DNA of 48,802 nucleotides from an uncultured Pelagibacteraceae bacterium (GTDB lineage: Bacteria; Pseudomonadota; Alphaproteobacteria; Pelagibacterales; Pelagibacteraceae): the NCBI GenBank assembly GCA_902592935.1, contig CACJGD010000006.1, positions 1 through 48,802 of the forward strand. The letters are read 5' to 3'. The position numbers and the translations under genes were made by a program. Positions 27,005-35,212 of the stretch are shown here, one piece after another. The notes below the pieces were generated by a model. That model had not been told where the DNA came from. It made no database searches and worked only from the letters and a program-made list of their open reading frames with translations. Positions within the stretch are counted from its first letter, which is position 1; each line of letters begins with the position of its first letter.

Positions 27005-28009
27005 ATGAAAGCTTTAGTTTATACTGGTGTAGAGGAATTAACTTATAGAGATGAGAAAGACCCTATAGAAAAAGCAGGCGAAAGTATTCTAGAAGTTCAA
27101 GCTTCAGGTATTTGTGGTTCCGATATGCATGCTTATCATGGTAAAGACGAAAGAAGAGTGCCGCCCTTGATACTAGGACATGAGGTAAGTGGAAGAATTA
27201 CTAATGGAAAATTTAAAGATAAAATTGCAGTATTAAATCCTTTAATAACTTGTGGAAAATGTGAGTTTTGTATTAGAAAAAGAGAACATCTATGTCCAAA
27301 TAGAGTTTTACTAGGTATGAACCGACCCTATGAAAGACAAGGTGCTTTTGCTGAATTAATTACTGTTCCTAATACAAATATATATGATGTTCCTAAAAAA
27401 TTAAATGTAACTGAGGCTGCAGTTGCTGAACCAACAGCTGTCGCTTATCACGCAGTTTTAATTGGAGAAAATTCTCTAAACAAAGATATTAAAGATTGTA
27501 GAATTTTAGTTCAAGGAGCAGGTGCAATTGGATTATTGTGTTCACTTATTTTGTCTAAAATAAAAAAAAATACTAAGATTATCATGTCAGATCCTAATAA
27601 ATTAAGATTGAATGAATGTTCAAAATATTTAGATGCAAAATTTGTTGGACCTTCAGATAAAGAAGTAAAAAATGATAGTTTTGATATAGTATTTGATACT
27701 GTTGGCCTGGAAGTCTCAAGACAGCAGTCCATCTCTGTAGTAAAACCTGGTGGGTCTATTATACATATTGGTCTAACACAGCCTGCAGGAGAATTTAATT
27801 TTAGAAAGGCAACATTACAAGAAGTTACATTTATAGGAACTTATTGTTATACAAATCAGGATTTTAGCGACACTATTCAGATTTTAGCTAATAAAGATAT
27901 TGGAAATTTAGACTGGATAGAATATAGGCAGCTTAAAAATGGTGGAAGCGCTTTTAAACAAATACATGACGGTACTTGCTCAGCACCAAAAATTGTATTA
28001 ATTCCTTAA
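27005..28009 (+). CDS. Zinc-dependent medium-chain dehydrogenase
   Basis: A 334-aa MDR-superfamily alcohol or polyol dehydrogenase. Catalytic zinc ligands Cys37 (GICGSD) and His59-Glu60 (LGHEV) are present, as is the structural zinc set Cys83, Cys86, Cys89 and Cys97. The nucleotide-binding motif is GAGAIGLL in the second half. It is most similar in layout to sorbitol/threonine/galactitol-phosphate dehydrogenases; the substrate is not clear. Adjacent to the TRAP and NCS1 transporters, it may process an imported alcohol. Confidence 0.85.
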   Translation: MKALVYTGVEELTYRDEKDPIEKAGESILEVQASGICGSDMHAYHGKDERRVPPLILGHEVSGRITNGKFKDKIAVLNPLITCGKCEFCIRKREHLCPNRVLLGMNRPYERQGAFAELITVPNTNIYDVPKKLNVTEAAVAEPTAVAYHAVLIGENSLNKDIKDCRILVQGAGAIGLLCSLILSKIKKNTKIIMSDPNKLRLNECSKYLDAKFVGPSDKEVKNDSFDIVFDTVGLEVSRQQSISVVKPGGSIIHIGLTQPAGEFNFRKATLQEVTFIGTYCYTNQDFSDTIQILANKDIGNLDWIEYRQLKNGGSAFKQIHDGTCSAPKIVLIP

Positions 28010-28027
28010 TTTATTTATAGGAAAAGT

Positions 28028-28678
28028 ATGTTAAAAATTTTTTTTTTTTTAATTACATCATTTATTTTTTTTAATTCTGTATACGCAGAAAATATAAAAA
28101 TTTTTGAATTCACAGAAAAAGAACTCTCAGAACTTGAGGTTCGTAAAGTAAGAGGATCAGATAACAATACTTCTTATACCGTTGGATCAAATGAGAATGG
28201 AAATTTTTTAAAAGCTGTAGCTGACAATGCTGCTTCTGGACTTGGAAAAGAGATAAAAATTGACCTAAATAAAACACCTTTTATCAATATTACCTGGAAA
28301 ATTGAAAAGGACCTTCGAGGGATTAAAGAGGATACGAAAAAAGGACATGATTATGCGGCTCGTGTTTTTGCAATTAAAAAAACTGGAGCTACACCTTTAT
28401 CAAATAGAGCAATTAATTACGTTTTTTCAAGCAATAGTGAAGTTGGTGAAAATAGACCAAGTCCATATACAAAAAAATCAATAGACAATGTATTAGCAAC
28501 TACTAAAGACTATTTCAATGAATGGGTAACAGTGAAAGCCAATGTTAAAGAAGATTTTAAAAAATTTCACGATTTAGATGTGAATGAATTAGATGGCTTA
28601 GCTATAATGGCTGATACTGATAATTCTAAAATGAAATCAATTTCTTATTTTAAGAATATTTATTTTTCAGCAGATTAA
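28028..28678 (+). CDS. DUF3047 family exported protein
   Basis: A 216-aa protein with a signal peptide (MLKIFFFLITSFIFFNSVYA). The mature part shows NITWKIEKDL, HDYAARVFAI, RAINYVFSS, WVTVKANVKEDF and LDGLAIMADTDN, which I recognise as the DUF3047 pattern. The family has no known function; the beta-rich composition and periplasmic location suggest a carbohydrate-binding-like fold, which is an inference only. It directly abuts a tiny gene on the opposite strand. Confidence 0.75.
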   Translation: MLKIFFFLITSFIFFNSVYAENIKIFEFTEKELSELEVRKVRGSDNNTSYTVGSNENGNFLKAVADNAASGLGKEIKIDLNKTPFINITWKIEKDLRGIKEDTKKGHDYAARVFAIKKTGATPLSNRAINYVFSSNSEVGENRPSPYTKKSIDNVLATTKDYFNEWVTVKANVKEDFKKFHDLDVNELDGLAIMADTDNSKMKSISYFKNIYFSAD

Positions 28679-28819
28679 TTAATATTTTAGATACTTTTTT
28701 AATCCAATACTAAAAAACGATAATAAAATAGCTGCGATAACATCAGCAATTGGAATTGCATTTGGAAATCCAAAGTTCCATAAAATTACTCCGATTAACC
28801 AAATTATATAAATTTTCAT
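28679..28819 (-). CDS. Small 46-aa membrane protein
   Basis: Reading from ATG 28819 to TAA at 28681-28679 gives 46 residues with two hydrophobic segments (IYIIWLIGVILWNFGFP and IADVIAAILLSFFSIG) and a basic end KKYLKY. The ORF fills the gap between the DUF3047 and ybgC genes exactly, its stop touches the DUF3047 stop, and a helix hairpin of this kind is unlikely to arise by chance there. I do not recognise the family. Confidence 0.55.
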   Translation of the reverse strand: MKIYIIWLIGVILWNFGFPNAIPIADVIAAILLSFFSIGLKKYLKY

Positions 28820-28838
28820 CTAAGATATTATATCTTAG
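28820..28838. promoter_or_regulatory. Palindrome between divergent genes
   Basis: CTAAGATAT (28820-28828) and ATATCTTAG (28830-28838) form a perfect 9-base inverted repeat with a one-base centre. It sits immediately before the start codon of the 46-aa minus-strand gene and 38 bases before ybgC. It may be an operator or part of overlapping promoters; in AT-rich DNA chance is not excluded. Confidence 0.3.
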
Positions 28839-28876
28839 TTTCTATTAAATTTTTATTTATTTGATATTATTAATTT

Positions 28877-29290
28877 ATGTATAAAAACTTTACTCATGAT
28901 GTTAAAGTGTATTATGAGGACACAGACGCTGGTGGGGTAGTGTACTATGCTAACTATTTAAAATATTTAGAAAGAGCTAGAACTGAAGCGTTGTCAACTA
29001 TTGGATTAAGCAATACAAAATTAAAAAATGATTTTAATGTTCTTATAATAGTTAAATCATGTAATATTGAATATAAAAAATCTGCATATTTAGAAGATGA
29101 TTTACAAATTAAATCTTTTGTAGAATCTACTTCAAAAACTTCTTTTTTAATGAATCAATCAATATTTAAAGATAAGGAATTGATTGTAGAAGCTAAAATT
29201 CATTTAGTATTTATAAATGAAAAATTCAAGCCAGTTAAGATTCCAGAAAAAATCTTATCAGAATTTAAACCCTATACTTCTAGTTTATAG
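28877..29290 (+). CDS. ybgC: YbgC-type acyl-CoA thioesterase
   Basis: Hot-dog-fold thioesterase of 137 aa, standard length. The signature YYEDTDAGGVVYYANYLKYLERART contains the catalytic Asp17 and is diagnostic of the tol-pal associated YbgC group. The tol-pal genes themselves are not in the window. Its last 11 bases overlap the end of the convergent uracil-DNA glycosylase gene. Confidence 0.9.
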   Translation: MYKNFTHDVKVYYEDTDAGGVVYYANYLKYLERARTEALSTIGLSNTKLKNDFNVLIIVKSCNIEYKKSAYLEDDLQIKSFVESTSKTSFLMNQSIFKDKELIVEAKIHLVFINEKFKPVKIPEKILSEFKPYTSSL

Positions 29291-29960
29291 ATATTTTTCT
29301 AGCTTTTTTAAATAAGTCTACAATCATTCTTTCAGATACAAGCTTAGTATTTACATTTCTGGGGCTAGGGTGATAACAGGCAATTAATTTTATATTATTT
29401 GGGAGTAAATAGGATTTTCCGTGAATAAATTTAACCTTTTCTTTTAAATTATATTTTTTTTTATAAAATTTCGCACAATTATCAAATGCCACCTTTCCTA
29501 GTGCAATAATAGTTTTTAATTCTTTTAAATTATAAATCTCGATATCAAAGTATTTTGAACAATTATTAAGCTCTTCTATTTTAGGTTTATCACCCGGAGG
29601 TACACATTTTAAAATATTAGTTATATATGTTGATTTTAATATAAGACCATCATTTAGGCTTTCTGAATTTGGTTGGTTTGATATTTTAGCTTTAAATAAA
29701 CATTTAAATAAAAAATCTCCAGATTTATCGCCTGTAAAAGCTCTTCCTGTTCTTGTTCCTCCATGTGCTGCTGGGGCTAATCCAATTATTAAAATTTTTG
29801 CATCAATTGATCCAAAACCTGTAACTGGTTTTCCCCAGTAGGTTTCATTTAAATTTTGCTTTCTTTTTTCTGTAGAAATTTTTTTTATAAAATTAACAAG
29901 CCTTGGACATTTTTTACATTTAAGAATTGTTTTATTTAAACTATCTATTTTAATATTCAT
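29280..29960 (-). CDS. Family 5 uracil-DNA glycosylase
   Basis: DNA-repair glycosylase of 226 aa that removes uracil and deaminated bases. Motif A is GLAPAAHGGTRTGRAFTGD and the C-terminal motif is CYHPSPRNVNT, which match the UdgB (type 5) group rather than Ung. Cys15 and Cys18 (CKKC) plus two later cysteines (LKCVPPGD and NNCSKYF) are the expected [4Fe-4S] ligands. No other uracil glycosylase is in the window. The start codon is divergently placed 2 bases from the next gene. Confidence 0.87.
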   Translation of the reverse strand: MNIKIDSLNKTILKCKKCPRLVNFIKKISTEKRKQNLNETYWGKPVTGFGSIDAKILIIGLAPAAHGGTRTGRAFTGDKSGDFLFKCLFKAKISNQPNSESLNDGLILKSTYITNILKCVPPGDKPKIEELNNCSKYFDIEIYNLKELKTIIALGKVAFDNCAKFYKKKYNLKEKVKFIHGKSYLLPNNIKLIACYHPSPRNVNTKLVSERMIVDLFKKARKISIN

Positions 29961-29962
29961 AA

Positions 29963-30520
29963 ATGAAAATTTTAAATTATTTAGTCATAATATTTATATG
30001 CATTAATCCCTCAGTTAAAGCAGATTCAAAAAAAAATTTTATTGATGAATTGAAAAAAGGTGGAAAATTAATTTTTATTAGACATGCTTATGCACCTGGT
30101 GGTGGCGATCCAGGTAATTTTGATATTAATGACTGTACAACACAAAGAAATTTAAGTGATAGTGGTAGAATTCAATCAAAAAGAATTGGTGATTTTTTTA
30201 AGGAGAATAAAATTTTAATTGAAAAAGTTTATTCTAGTGAATGGTGTCGATGCAAAGAAACAGCATCTATTGCTTTCAAAAAATATAAAACTAAAAACTT
30301 TTTAAACTCTTTTTTTAGTGCAAAATTTACTAAAAATAAAAAAAAGCAAATAATTGATTTTAATAAATTTATTAGGACCTGGGATAAAGATCAAAATTTA
30401 GTTTTTGTTACACATTATGTGGTGATTTCTGAAATTTTAAATTACGCACCTTCATCTGGTGAGATTGTTATATCAGACAAGACCTTAAAAGTTATTGATA
30501 CTTTAGAAATTGAATATTAA
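29963..30520 (+). CDS. Exported histidine phosphatase family protein
   Basis: A 185-aa protein with a signal peptide (MKILNYLVIIFICINPSVKA). The phosphohistidine loop is FIRHAYAPG (Arg40, His41), and the second catalytic His is His151 in FVTHYVVISE. The SSEWCRCKETA segment is the usual helix that follows. Length and motifs fit small periplasmic phosphatases of branch 1; the substrate is unknown. The N-terminal RHA replaces the common RHG, a tolerated variant. Confidence 0.85.
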   Translation: MKILNYLVIIFICINPSVKADSKKNFIDELKKGGKLIFIRHAYAPGGGDPGNFDINDCTTQRNLSDSGRIQSKRIGDFFKENKILIEKVYSSEWCRCKETASIAFKKYKTKNFLNSFFSAKFTKNKKKQIIDFNKFIRTWDKDQNLVFVTHYVVISEILNYAPSSGEIVISDKTLKVIDTLEIEY

Positions 30521-30531
30521 ATTAAATAATT

Positions 30532-30669
30532 ATGTCATCAAAAAGAGCTATGAGACAGGCACAAAAACAAGCATATGCAAAGCATCGTTCAAACATTACA
30601 AACAGTAGATTTAAAATTAATAAAAAATTTCTTACAAAAAATAAAGAAGAAAAAAAAAATAAAAACTAA
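30532..30669 (+). CDS. Small very basic 45-aa protein
   Basis: From ATG 30532 the ORF encodes a protein with about 18 Lys/Arg in 45 residues (SSKRAMRQAQKQAYAKHR then a lysine-rich tail) and no hydrophobic segment. It starts 11 bases after the phosphatase gene and its stop overlaps the stop of the opposing gene by 4 bases. The composition suggests nucleic-acid or ribosome binding, but AT-rich DNA is lysine-rich by default, so coding is likely rather than certain. Confidence 0.45.
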   Translation: MSSKRAMRQAQKQAYAKHRSNITNSRFKINKKFLTKNKEEKKNKN

Positions 30670-31088
30670 CTTTCTTGATCAAATTTCTCTATTATTTTAC
30701 AAGTAGAGATCTTAGATAAACTTTCAACATCATTCAAAACAGCTTTAACAAATATTTCAGGTTTATCTTTTTCAAATAAAATTTGAGTATAAAACTGTGG
30801 ATATCCATGTTTCAATGTAAGTATTTTTCCATCCTCTAAATAAATGTTTCTCACATAGGAGTTTTTCTTTTTAACACTTAAATCTGTTACCCTATATTTT
30901 TGGTATGTTTTTTCGTTATAAACATAATTTCTTGTCATAATTAATTCATTAAGATTTAAAATATATTCATTTTTTAAAAAACTGTCTTCTTTATGATCGC
31001 ATTTTTTTAATACAATAATTTCTGATTGAGAATTAAAAGATATTAAAAAAAATGATAAAAAAAAAATTAAAAACTTATTTTCTCTCAT
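30666..31088 (-). CDS. Hypothetical exported protein
   Basis: A 140-aa protein with a signal peptide (FLIFFLSFFLISFNSQS, cleaved near SEIIV). The mature part is hydrophilic with two Cys (KKCDHKED and STCKIIE) that could form a disulfide. I do not recognise the family. Its start lies inside the end of the upstream 57-aa gene (14-base overlap), so the pair is probably cotranscribed. Confidence 0.65.
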   Translation of the reverse strand: MRENKFLIFFLSFFLISFNSQSEIIVLKKCDHKEDSFLKNEYILNLNELIMTRNYVYNEKTYQKYRVTDLSVKKKNSYVRNIYLEDGKILTLKHGYPQFYTQILFEKDKPEIFVKAVLNDVESLSKISTCKIIEKFDQES

Positions 31089-31248
31089 TTTTATCTACAA
31101 AAAATAAAGCTATAATAAATATTATAGTCCATGCAAATACAGACAGTGTTTTTAAAGGAGTAGTATCTGCCCCCCAAACATCAAAGAATAAAGCACCAAT
31201 AATTATACCTATGGCATAAACAATACTTACGATTTTTACTTTACTCAT
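31075..31248 (-). CDS. Small 57-aa membrane protein
   Basis: From ATG 31248 to TAA at 31077-31075. Two hydrophobic helices (IVSIVYAIGIIIGALFF and FAWTIIFIIALFFV) are separated by a short polar loop DVWGADTTPLKT, and the end is charged (VDKNERK). It lies 8 bases downstream of the DUF1289 gene and overlaps the next one. No family recognised; coding is supported by tight packing and the clear two-helix topology. Confidence 0.6.
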   Translation of the reverse strand: MSKVKIVSIVYAIGIIIGALFFDVWGADTTPLKTLSVFAWTIIFIIALFFVDKNERK

Positions 31249-31256
31249 ATTTTATA

Positions 31257-31508
31257 TTATTCTTTGATAAGGTTTTTTTTGAATAGAGATATACCATTAT
31301 TTTTCTTATGTTCATAAGATTCATTAAAACTATCTAATTGCCATCCAGACAATCTTTCTTTTATTTCTTTTATATTATTTTCTTTCCATTCATCTGAGGT
31401 TTCTGGCTGTTTCCATATTTTTCTTTCTTCAATTGTTCTTGCACAACCATAACAATAACCTGTAGACGGGTCAGTTTTACAAATGCTTATACAAGGTGAA
31501 ACAATCAT
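31257..31508 (-). CDS. DUF1289 domain protein
   Basis: An 83-aa protein whose N terminus SPCISICKTDPSTGYCYGCART carries Cys6, Cys10, Cys19 and Cys22, the four-cysteine arrangement of DUF1289, likely a metal site. The second half is polar. Function unknown. It is the first gene of the minus-strand run ending at 30666. Confidence 0.85.
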   Translation of the reverse strand: MIVSPCISICKTDPSTGYCYGCARTIEERKIWKQPETSDEWKENNIKEIKERLSGWQLDSFNESYEHKKNNGISLFKKNLIKE

Positions 31509-31566
31509 TTTATTTAAATTAATATAATAATTAGATGATAAATAGTTATTTTTTTAATAATTGTCA

Positions 31567-31595
31567 TTGGACAAATAGTTTCAATAATATATAAA
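31567..31595 (+). promoter_or_regulatory. Predicted promoter of tRNA-Leu
   Basis: TTGGAC at 31567-31572 and TATAAA at 31590-31595, spaced by 17 bases, end 14 bases before the tRNA. It may also drive tig and clpP downstream. Confidence 0.6.
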
Positions 31596-31609
31596 ACCTC
31601 GTAATTTGT

Positions 31610-31694
31610 GGGGCGATGGCGGAATTGGTAGACGCGTTGGTCTTAGGAACCAATATGGCAACATGTGAAGGTTCGAGTCCTTTTCGCCCTACCA
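31610..31694 (+). tRNA. tRNA-Leu (anticodon UAG)
   Basis: An 85-base cloverleaf. The acceptor arm pairs GGGGCGA (31610-31616) with TCGCCCT, leaving a terminal G-U pair, then discriminator A and an encoded CCA. The D arm TGGCGGAATTGGTAGACGC is typical of leucine tRNAs. The anticodon stem TTGGT/ACCAA holds the loop CTTAGGA with anticodon TAG. A long variable arm and GGTTCGAGTCC T arm follow. Confidence 0.95.
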
Positions 31695-31704
31695 TTAAAA
31701 TATT

Positions 31705-33147
31705 ATGAAAGTTACAGTAGAAAATAAAAAAGGACTAAATAAAGACCTTAAAGTTTTTATCGATAAAGAGACGATGAACTCTTATATGGATGAAAAATAT
31801 GAAGAGATCAAAGGAAGTGTGAATCTTAAAGGATTTAGACCAGGCAAAGTTCCAAAAGAAATATTAAAAAGACAATTTGGTAAAGCAGTTTTTGGAGAAG
31901 TTTTAGATAAAGTTTTAAAAGAAACGTCAACTAAAGCACTAGAAGAAAAAAAAATTAAACCAGCAGGTCAACCAAAGCTAGACTTAAAGACATACGGCGA
32001 AGATAAAGATCTAGAATATGTTTTGACAGTAACAGAGTTACCAAAAGTAGAAATTAAATCTTTAGAAAATATTAAATTTGATGAATACACTGTAAAAATT
32101 GATGAAAGTGAAACAGATAAAAGAATTAAAGAAATAGCTAAAAACCAACCAAATTTTAAAGAAGTAAGCGCTGATACAAAAGCTAAAAAAGGTGATTTGG
32201 TCTCTTTAGACTACAAAGCAACAGTTGATGGTAAGGATTTTAAAGGAAGTGAAGGAAAGAATACCCAGTTAACCTTAGGTAAAGATTTATTTTTAAAAGG
32301 CTTCGATGAACAATTAATTGGAGTTAAGAAAGATGATGAAAAAGTTGTAGAAGCAACTTTGCCAGAAAATTTCCCTGAAAAAGAATTAGTAAATAAAAAA
32401 GCTAAATTTAATTGTAAAATTTTAAGCGTTAAACAATCAGAAGAAGTAAAAATTGATGATGATTTTGCAAAAAATTTAGGAGCAAAAGATTTAAAAGATT
32501 TAAAAACATTAATTACAAAACAAATTAATGATGAATATAAAAATTCTCTAGATCAATTATCTAAAAACCAAATTCTAAAAGAAATTGAAAAAATTAAAGT
32601 AGACGAAGTTCCTGAGAATTTAGTTGAAGAAGAAGTAAAAATTCTATCTCAGGGCATATCTGAAGAAGAAGCAAAGAAAAATAAAAAAAACTTTGAAGAA
32701 AAAGCAAAAATAAGAATTAAAACTGGATTAATTCTAAATGAGTTTGGTGAAAAAAATCAAATTAAAGTAACTGAACAAGAAGTTCAGTCTGAAGTACAAA
32801 AACAATTAAGAATGATGCCTGGACAAGAAAAAATGGTTATGGATTTTTATCAAAAAAATCCATCTGCATTAGCGAGTTTAAGAGGAACCGTATATGAAGA
32901 AAAAATTTTAAATTTAATTAAAGATAAAGGTAAAGCAAATAAGAAAGAAATTTCAAAAGAAGAGGCTGAAAAAATCTTAAAAGAAGCTCATAAGCATGAT
33001 CATGATCATGAACATAGTCATGGTGAAGAAAATAAAGAAACTAAGAAAAAATCACTTACAACATCTGCTAAAGAAAAAAAACCTACAACTAAAAAGGCAA
33101 AATCAAAGCCTACAGTGAAAAAGACAAAAAAAGTTAGCAAAAAGTAA
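31705..33147 (+). CDS. tig: Trigger factor, with His- and Lys-rich C-terminal extension
   Basis: Ribosome-associated chaperone and peptidyl-prolyl isomerase of 480 aa. The ribosome-docking signature GFRPGKVP is at residues 43-50, the FKBP-type domain spans roughly 165-245 ([16 protein letters not shown] ... [13 protein letters not shown]), and a helical C-terminal chaperone domain follows. The last 50 residues are unusual: a histidine-rich stretch ([15 protein letters not shown]) and then a low-complexity Lys/Thr/Ser tail. The gene begins 10 bases after tRNA-Leu and precedes clpP, the normal alphaproteobacterial order. Confidence 0.95.
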   Translation: MKVTVENKKGLNKDLKVFIDKETMNSYMDEKYEEIKGSVNLKGFRPGKVPKEILKRQFGKAVFGEVLDKVLKETSTKALEEKKIKPAGQPKLDLKTYGEDKDLEYVLTVTELPKVEIKSLENIKFDEYTVKIDESETDKRIKEIAKNQPNFKEVSADTKAKKGDLVSLDYKATVDGKDFKGSEGKNTQLTLGKDLFLKGFDEQLIGVKKDDEKVVEATLPENFPEKELVNKKAKFNCKILSVKQSEEVKIDDDFAKNLGAKDLKDLKTLITKQINDEYKNSLDQLSKNQILKEIEKIKVDEVPENLVEEEVKILSQGISEEEAKKNKKNFEEKAKIRIKTGLILNEFGEKNQIKVTEQEVQSEVQKQLRMMPGQEKMVMDFYQKNPSALASLRGTVYEEKILNLIKDKGKANKKEISKEEAEKILKEAHKHDHDHEHSHGEENKETKKKSLTTSAKEKKPTTKKAKSKPTVKKTKKVSKK

Positions 33148-33179
33148 TCTCAAGTTGTATAAGTAGAACGAATCAACTT

Positions 33180-33791
33180 ATGATAACAAAATTATCAGAA
33201 CATATGAGCAATCTTGTACCAATGGTAGTTGAACAATCTAGTAAGGGTGAGAGAGCTTATGATATTTATTCTAGATTACTAAAAGAAAGAATTATTTTTT
33301 TAACAGGTCAAATTAATGATAATGTTGCATCATTAGTTACAGCCCAATTATTATTTTTAGAAGCAGAAGATCCAAAAAAAGAAATCTATTTATACATAAA
33401 TAGCCCAGGCGGCTTGGTTACAGCTGGTCTAGGTATTTATGATACGATGCAATATGTGAAACCAGACATTTCTACTTTATGTATTGGTCAAGCAGCCTCT
33501 ATGGGTTCATTTTTACTTGCTGCAGGCACTAAAGGAAAAAGATTTTCATTACCAAATTCAAGAATAATGGTTCACCAACCATCAGCAGGTTTTCAAGGTC
33601 AGGCAACCGATATTGAAATTCATGCTAATGAAGTTTTGTCTTTAAAGAAAAGACTTAATGAAATTTATTCTAGACATACTGGAAAAAGTGTTGATGAAAT
33701 AAAATCTGCTCTTGAAAGAGATAATTTTATGACAGCAGATGTCGCACAATCTTTTGGTCTTATTGACGAAGTAGTAGAAAAAAGATCATAA
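33180..33791 (+). CDS. clpP: ATP-dependent Clp protease proteolytic subunit
   Basis: Serine protease of 203 aa. The catalytic triad is Ser107 (QAASMGS), His132 (MVHQPSAG) and Asp181 (ERDNFM), all in the usual positions. It forms the degradation chamber that works with ClpX, encoded 92 bases downstream. Confidence 0.97.
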   Translation: MITKLSEHMSNLVPMVVEQSSKGERAYDIYSRLLKERIIFLTGQINDNVASLVTAQLLFLEAEDPKKEIYLYINSPGGLVTAGLGIYDTMQYVKPDISTLCIGQAASMGSFLLAAGTKGKRFSLPNSRIMVHQPSAGFQGQATDIEIHANEVLSLKKRLNEIYSRHTGKSVDEIKSALERDNFMTADVAQSFGLIDEVVEKRS

Positions 33792-33843
33792 TACACAATA
33801 TATTGAATCATTTTTAATCGAAACTTGATTAGTGTGAGTCTTC

Positions 33844-33849
33844 TATAAT
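33844..33849 (+). promoter_or_regulatory. Candidate -10 box for clpX
   Basis: A perfect TATAAT lies 35 bases before the clpX start, in the clpP-clpX gap. The only TTGATT-like -35 box nearby (33825-33830) leaves a spacer of just 13 bases, so the -35 element is unclear. Confidence 0.35.
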
Positions 33850-33883
33850 AGAGTAGATAAATTGATTCGTTATAAAAATTAAA

Positions 33884-35152
33884 ATGACAACAAATAATAA
33901 AAATATTCTTTACTGCTCTTTTTGTGGCAAGAGCCAACATGAAGTAAGAAAGTTAATTGCTGGTCCAACTGTTTTCATCTGTGATGAATGTGTTGAGTTA
34001 TGTATGGACATAATAAAAGAAGAGAGCAAAGATACTTTTGTAAAACATCAAGATGGTCTTCCATCTCCGAAAGAAATCTGTTCAGTATTAGATGATTATG
34101 TAATAGGTCAAGCTCATGCAAAGAAAGTGTTATCTGTTGCAGTCCATAATCATTACAAAAGATTAAATTATGAAGGCAAAACGAGTAAGAATGTTGAACT
34201 ATCAAAATCTAATATACTTTTAGTAGGTCCTACAGGTTGTGGAAAAACATTGCTTGCTCAAACTCTTGCTAGAATTCTAGACGTTCCATTTACAATGGCT
34301 GACGCAACCACCCTAACAGAAGCAGGTTATGTTGGAGAAGATGTCGAAAATATTATTTTAAAATTACTACAAGCATCTGACTATAATGTTGAAAAAGCTC
34401 AAAGAGGTATAGTTTATATTGATGAGGTTGATAAAATAAGCAGAAAATCTGAAAACCCTTCAATTACAAGAGACGTATCTGGAGAAGGAGTACAACAAGC
34501 ACTTCTTAAAATAATGGAGGGAACAGTTGCAAGTGTTCCACCTCAGGGTGGTAGAAAACACCCTCAACAAGAATTTTTACAAGTGGATACTACAAATATT
34601 TTATTTATCTGTGGTGGTGCATTTGCAGGACTTGATAAAATTATTTCTCAAAGAGACAAAGGAACTTCAATTGGTTTTGGAGCAGATGTAAAAAATACAC
34701 AAGATAAGAAAACTGGGGAATGGATGAAAGGATTGGAGCCAGAAGATTTATTAAAATTTGGATTAATTCCAGAATTTATTGGAAGACTTCCAATGATAGC
34801 AACTCTCGAAGATTTGGATGAAAAATCTTTAATTAAGATATTACAAGAACCAAAAAATTCTTTAATAAAACAATATCAGGAATTATTCAAATTGGATGGT
34901 GCTAAATTAATATTTAAAGAAAATGCTTTAAAAGAAATAGCACAAAAAGCTATCAGTAAAAAAACAGGAGCGAGAGGTTTGAGATCAATACTAGAAAATA
35001 TTTTGTTAAAAACAATGTACGATCTTCCGAGTCAAGACAATATTGACGAAGTTATTGTTGATGCTAGTGCAGCAAAAGGACAGTCGCAACCTATCTTGGT
35101 ACATGCAAAAGGTGATAGTAAATCAAAGACAAATAAGACCACAGCGGCTTAA
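33884..35152 (+). CDS. clpX: ATP-dependent Clp protease ATPase subunit
   Basis: AAA+ unfoldase of 422 aa that feeds substrates to ClpP. The N-terminal zinc finger has Cys11, Cys14, Cys33 and Cys36. Walker A GPTGCGKT is at residues 115-122 and Walker B IVYIDEVD at 176-183. The GYVGEDVE pore loop and GFGADV segments are present, and the sensor-2 region KTGARGLRS is intact. Frame and length are normal. Confidence 0.97.
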   Translation: MTTNNKNILYCSFCGKSQHEVRKLIAGPTVFICDECVELCMDIIKEESKDTFVKHQDGLPSPKEICSVLDDYVIGQAHAKKVLSVAVHNHYKRLNYEGKTSKNVELSKSNILLVGPTGCGKTLLAQTLARILDVPFTMADATTLTEAGYVGEDVENIILKLLQASDYNVEKAQRGIVYIDEVDKISRKSENPSITRDVSGEGVQQALLKIMEGTVASVPPQGGRKHPQQEFLQVDTTNILFICGGAFAGLDKIISQRDKGTSIGFGADVKNTQDKKTGEWMKGLEPEDLLKFGLIPEFIGRLPMIATLEDLDEKSLIKILQEPKNSLIKQYQELFKLDGAKLIFKENALKEIAQKAISKKTGARGLRSILENILLKTMYDLPSQDNIDEVIVDASAAKGQSQPILVHAKGDSKSKTNKTTAA

Positions 35153-35212
35153 TATCCATAATAAGTAATAAATACCTATTGCATTCTAGAATATAATATC
35201 CATATTGTTTGT

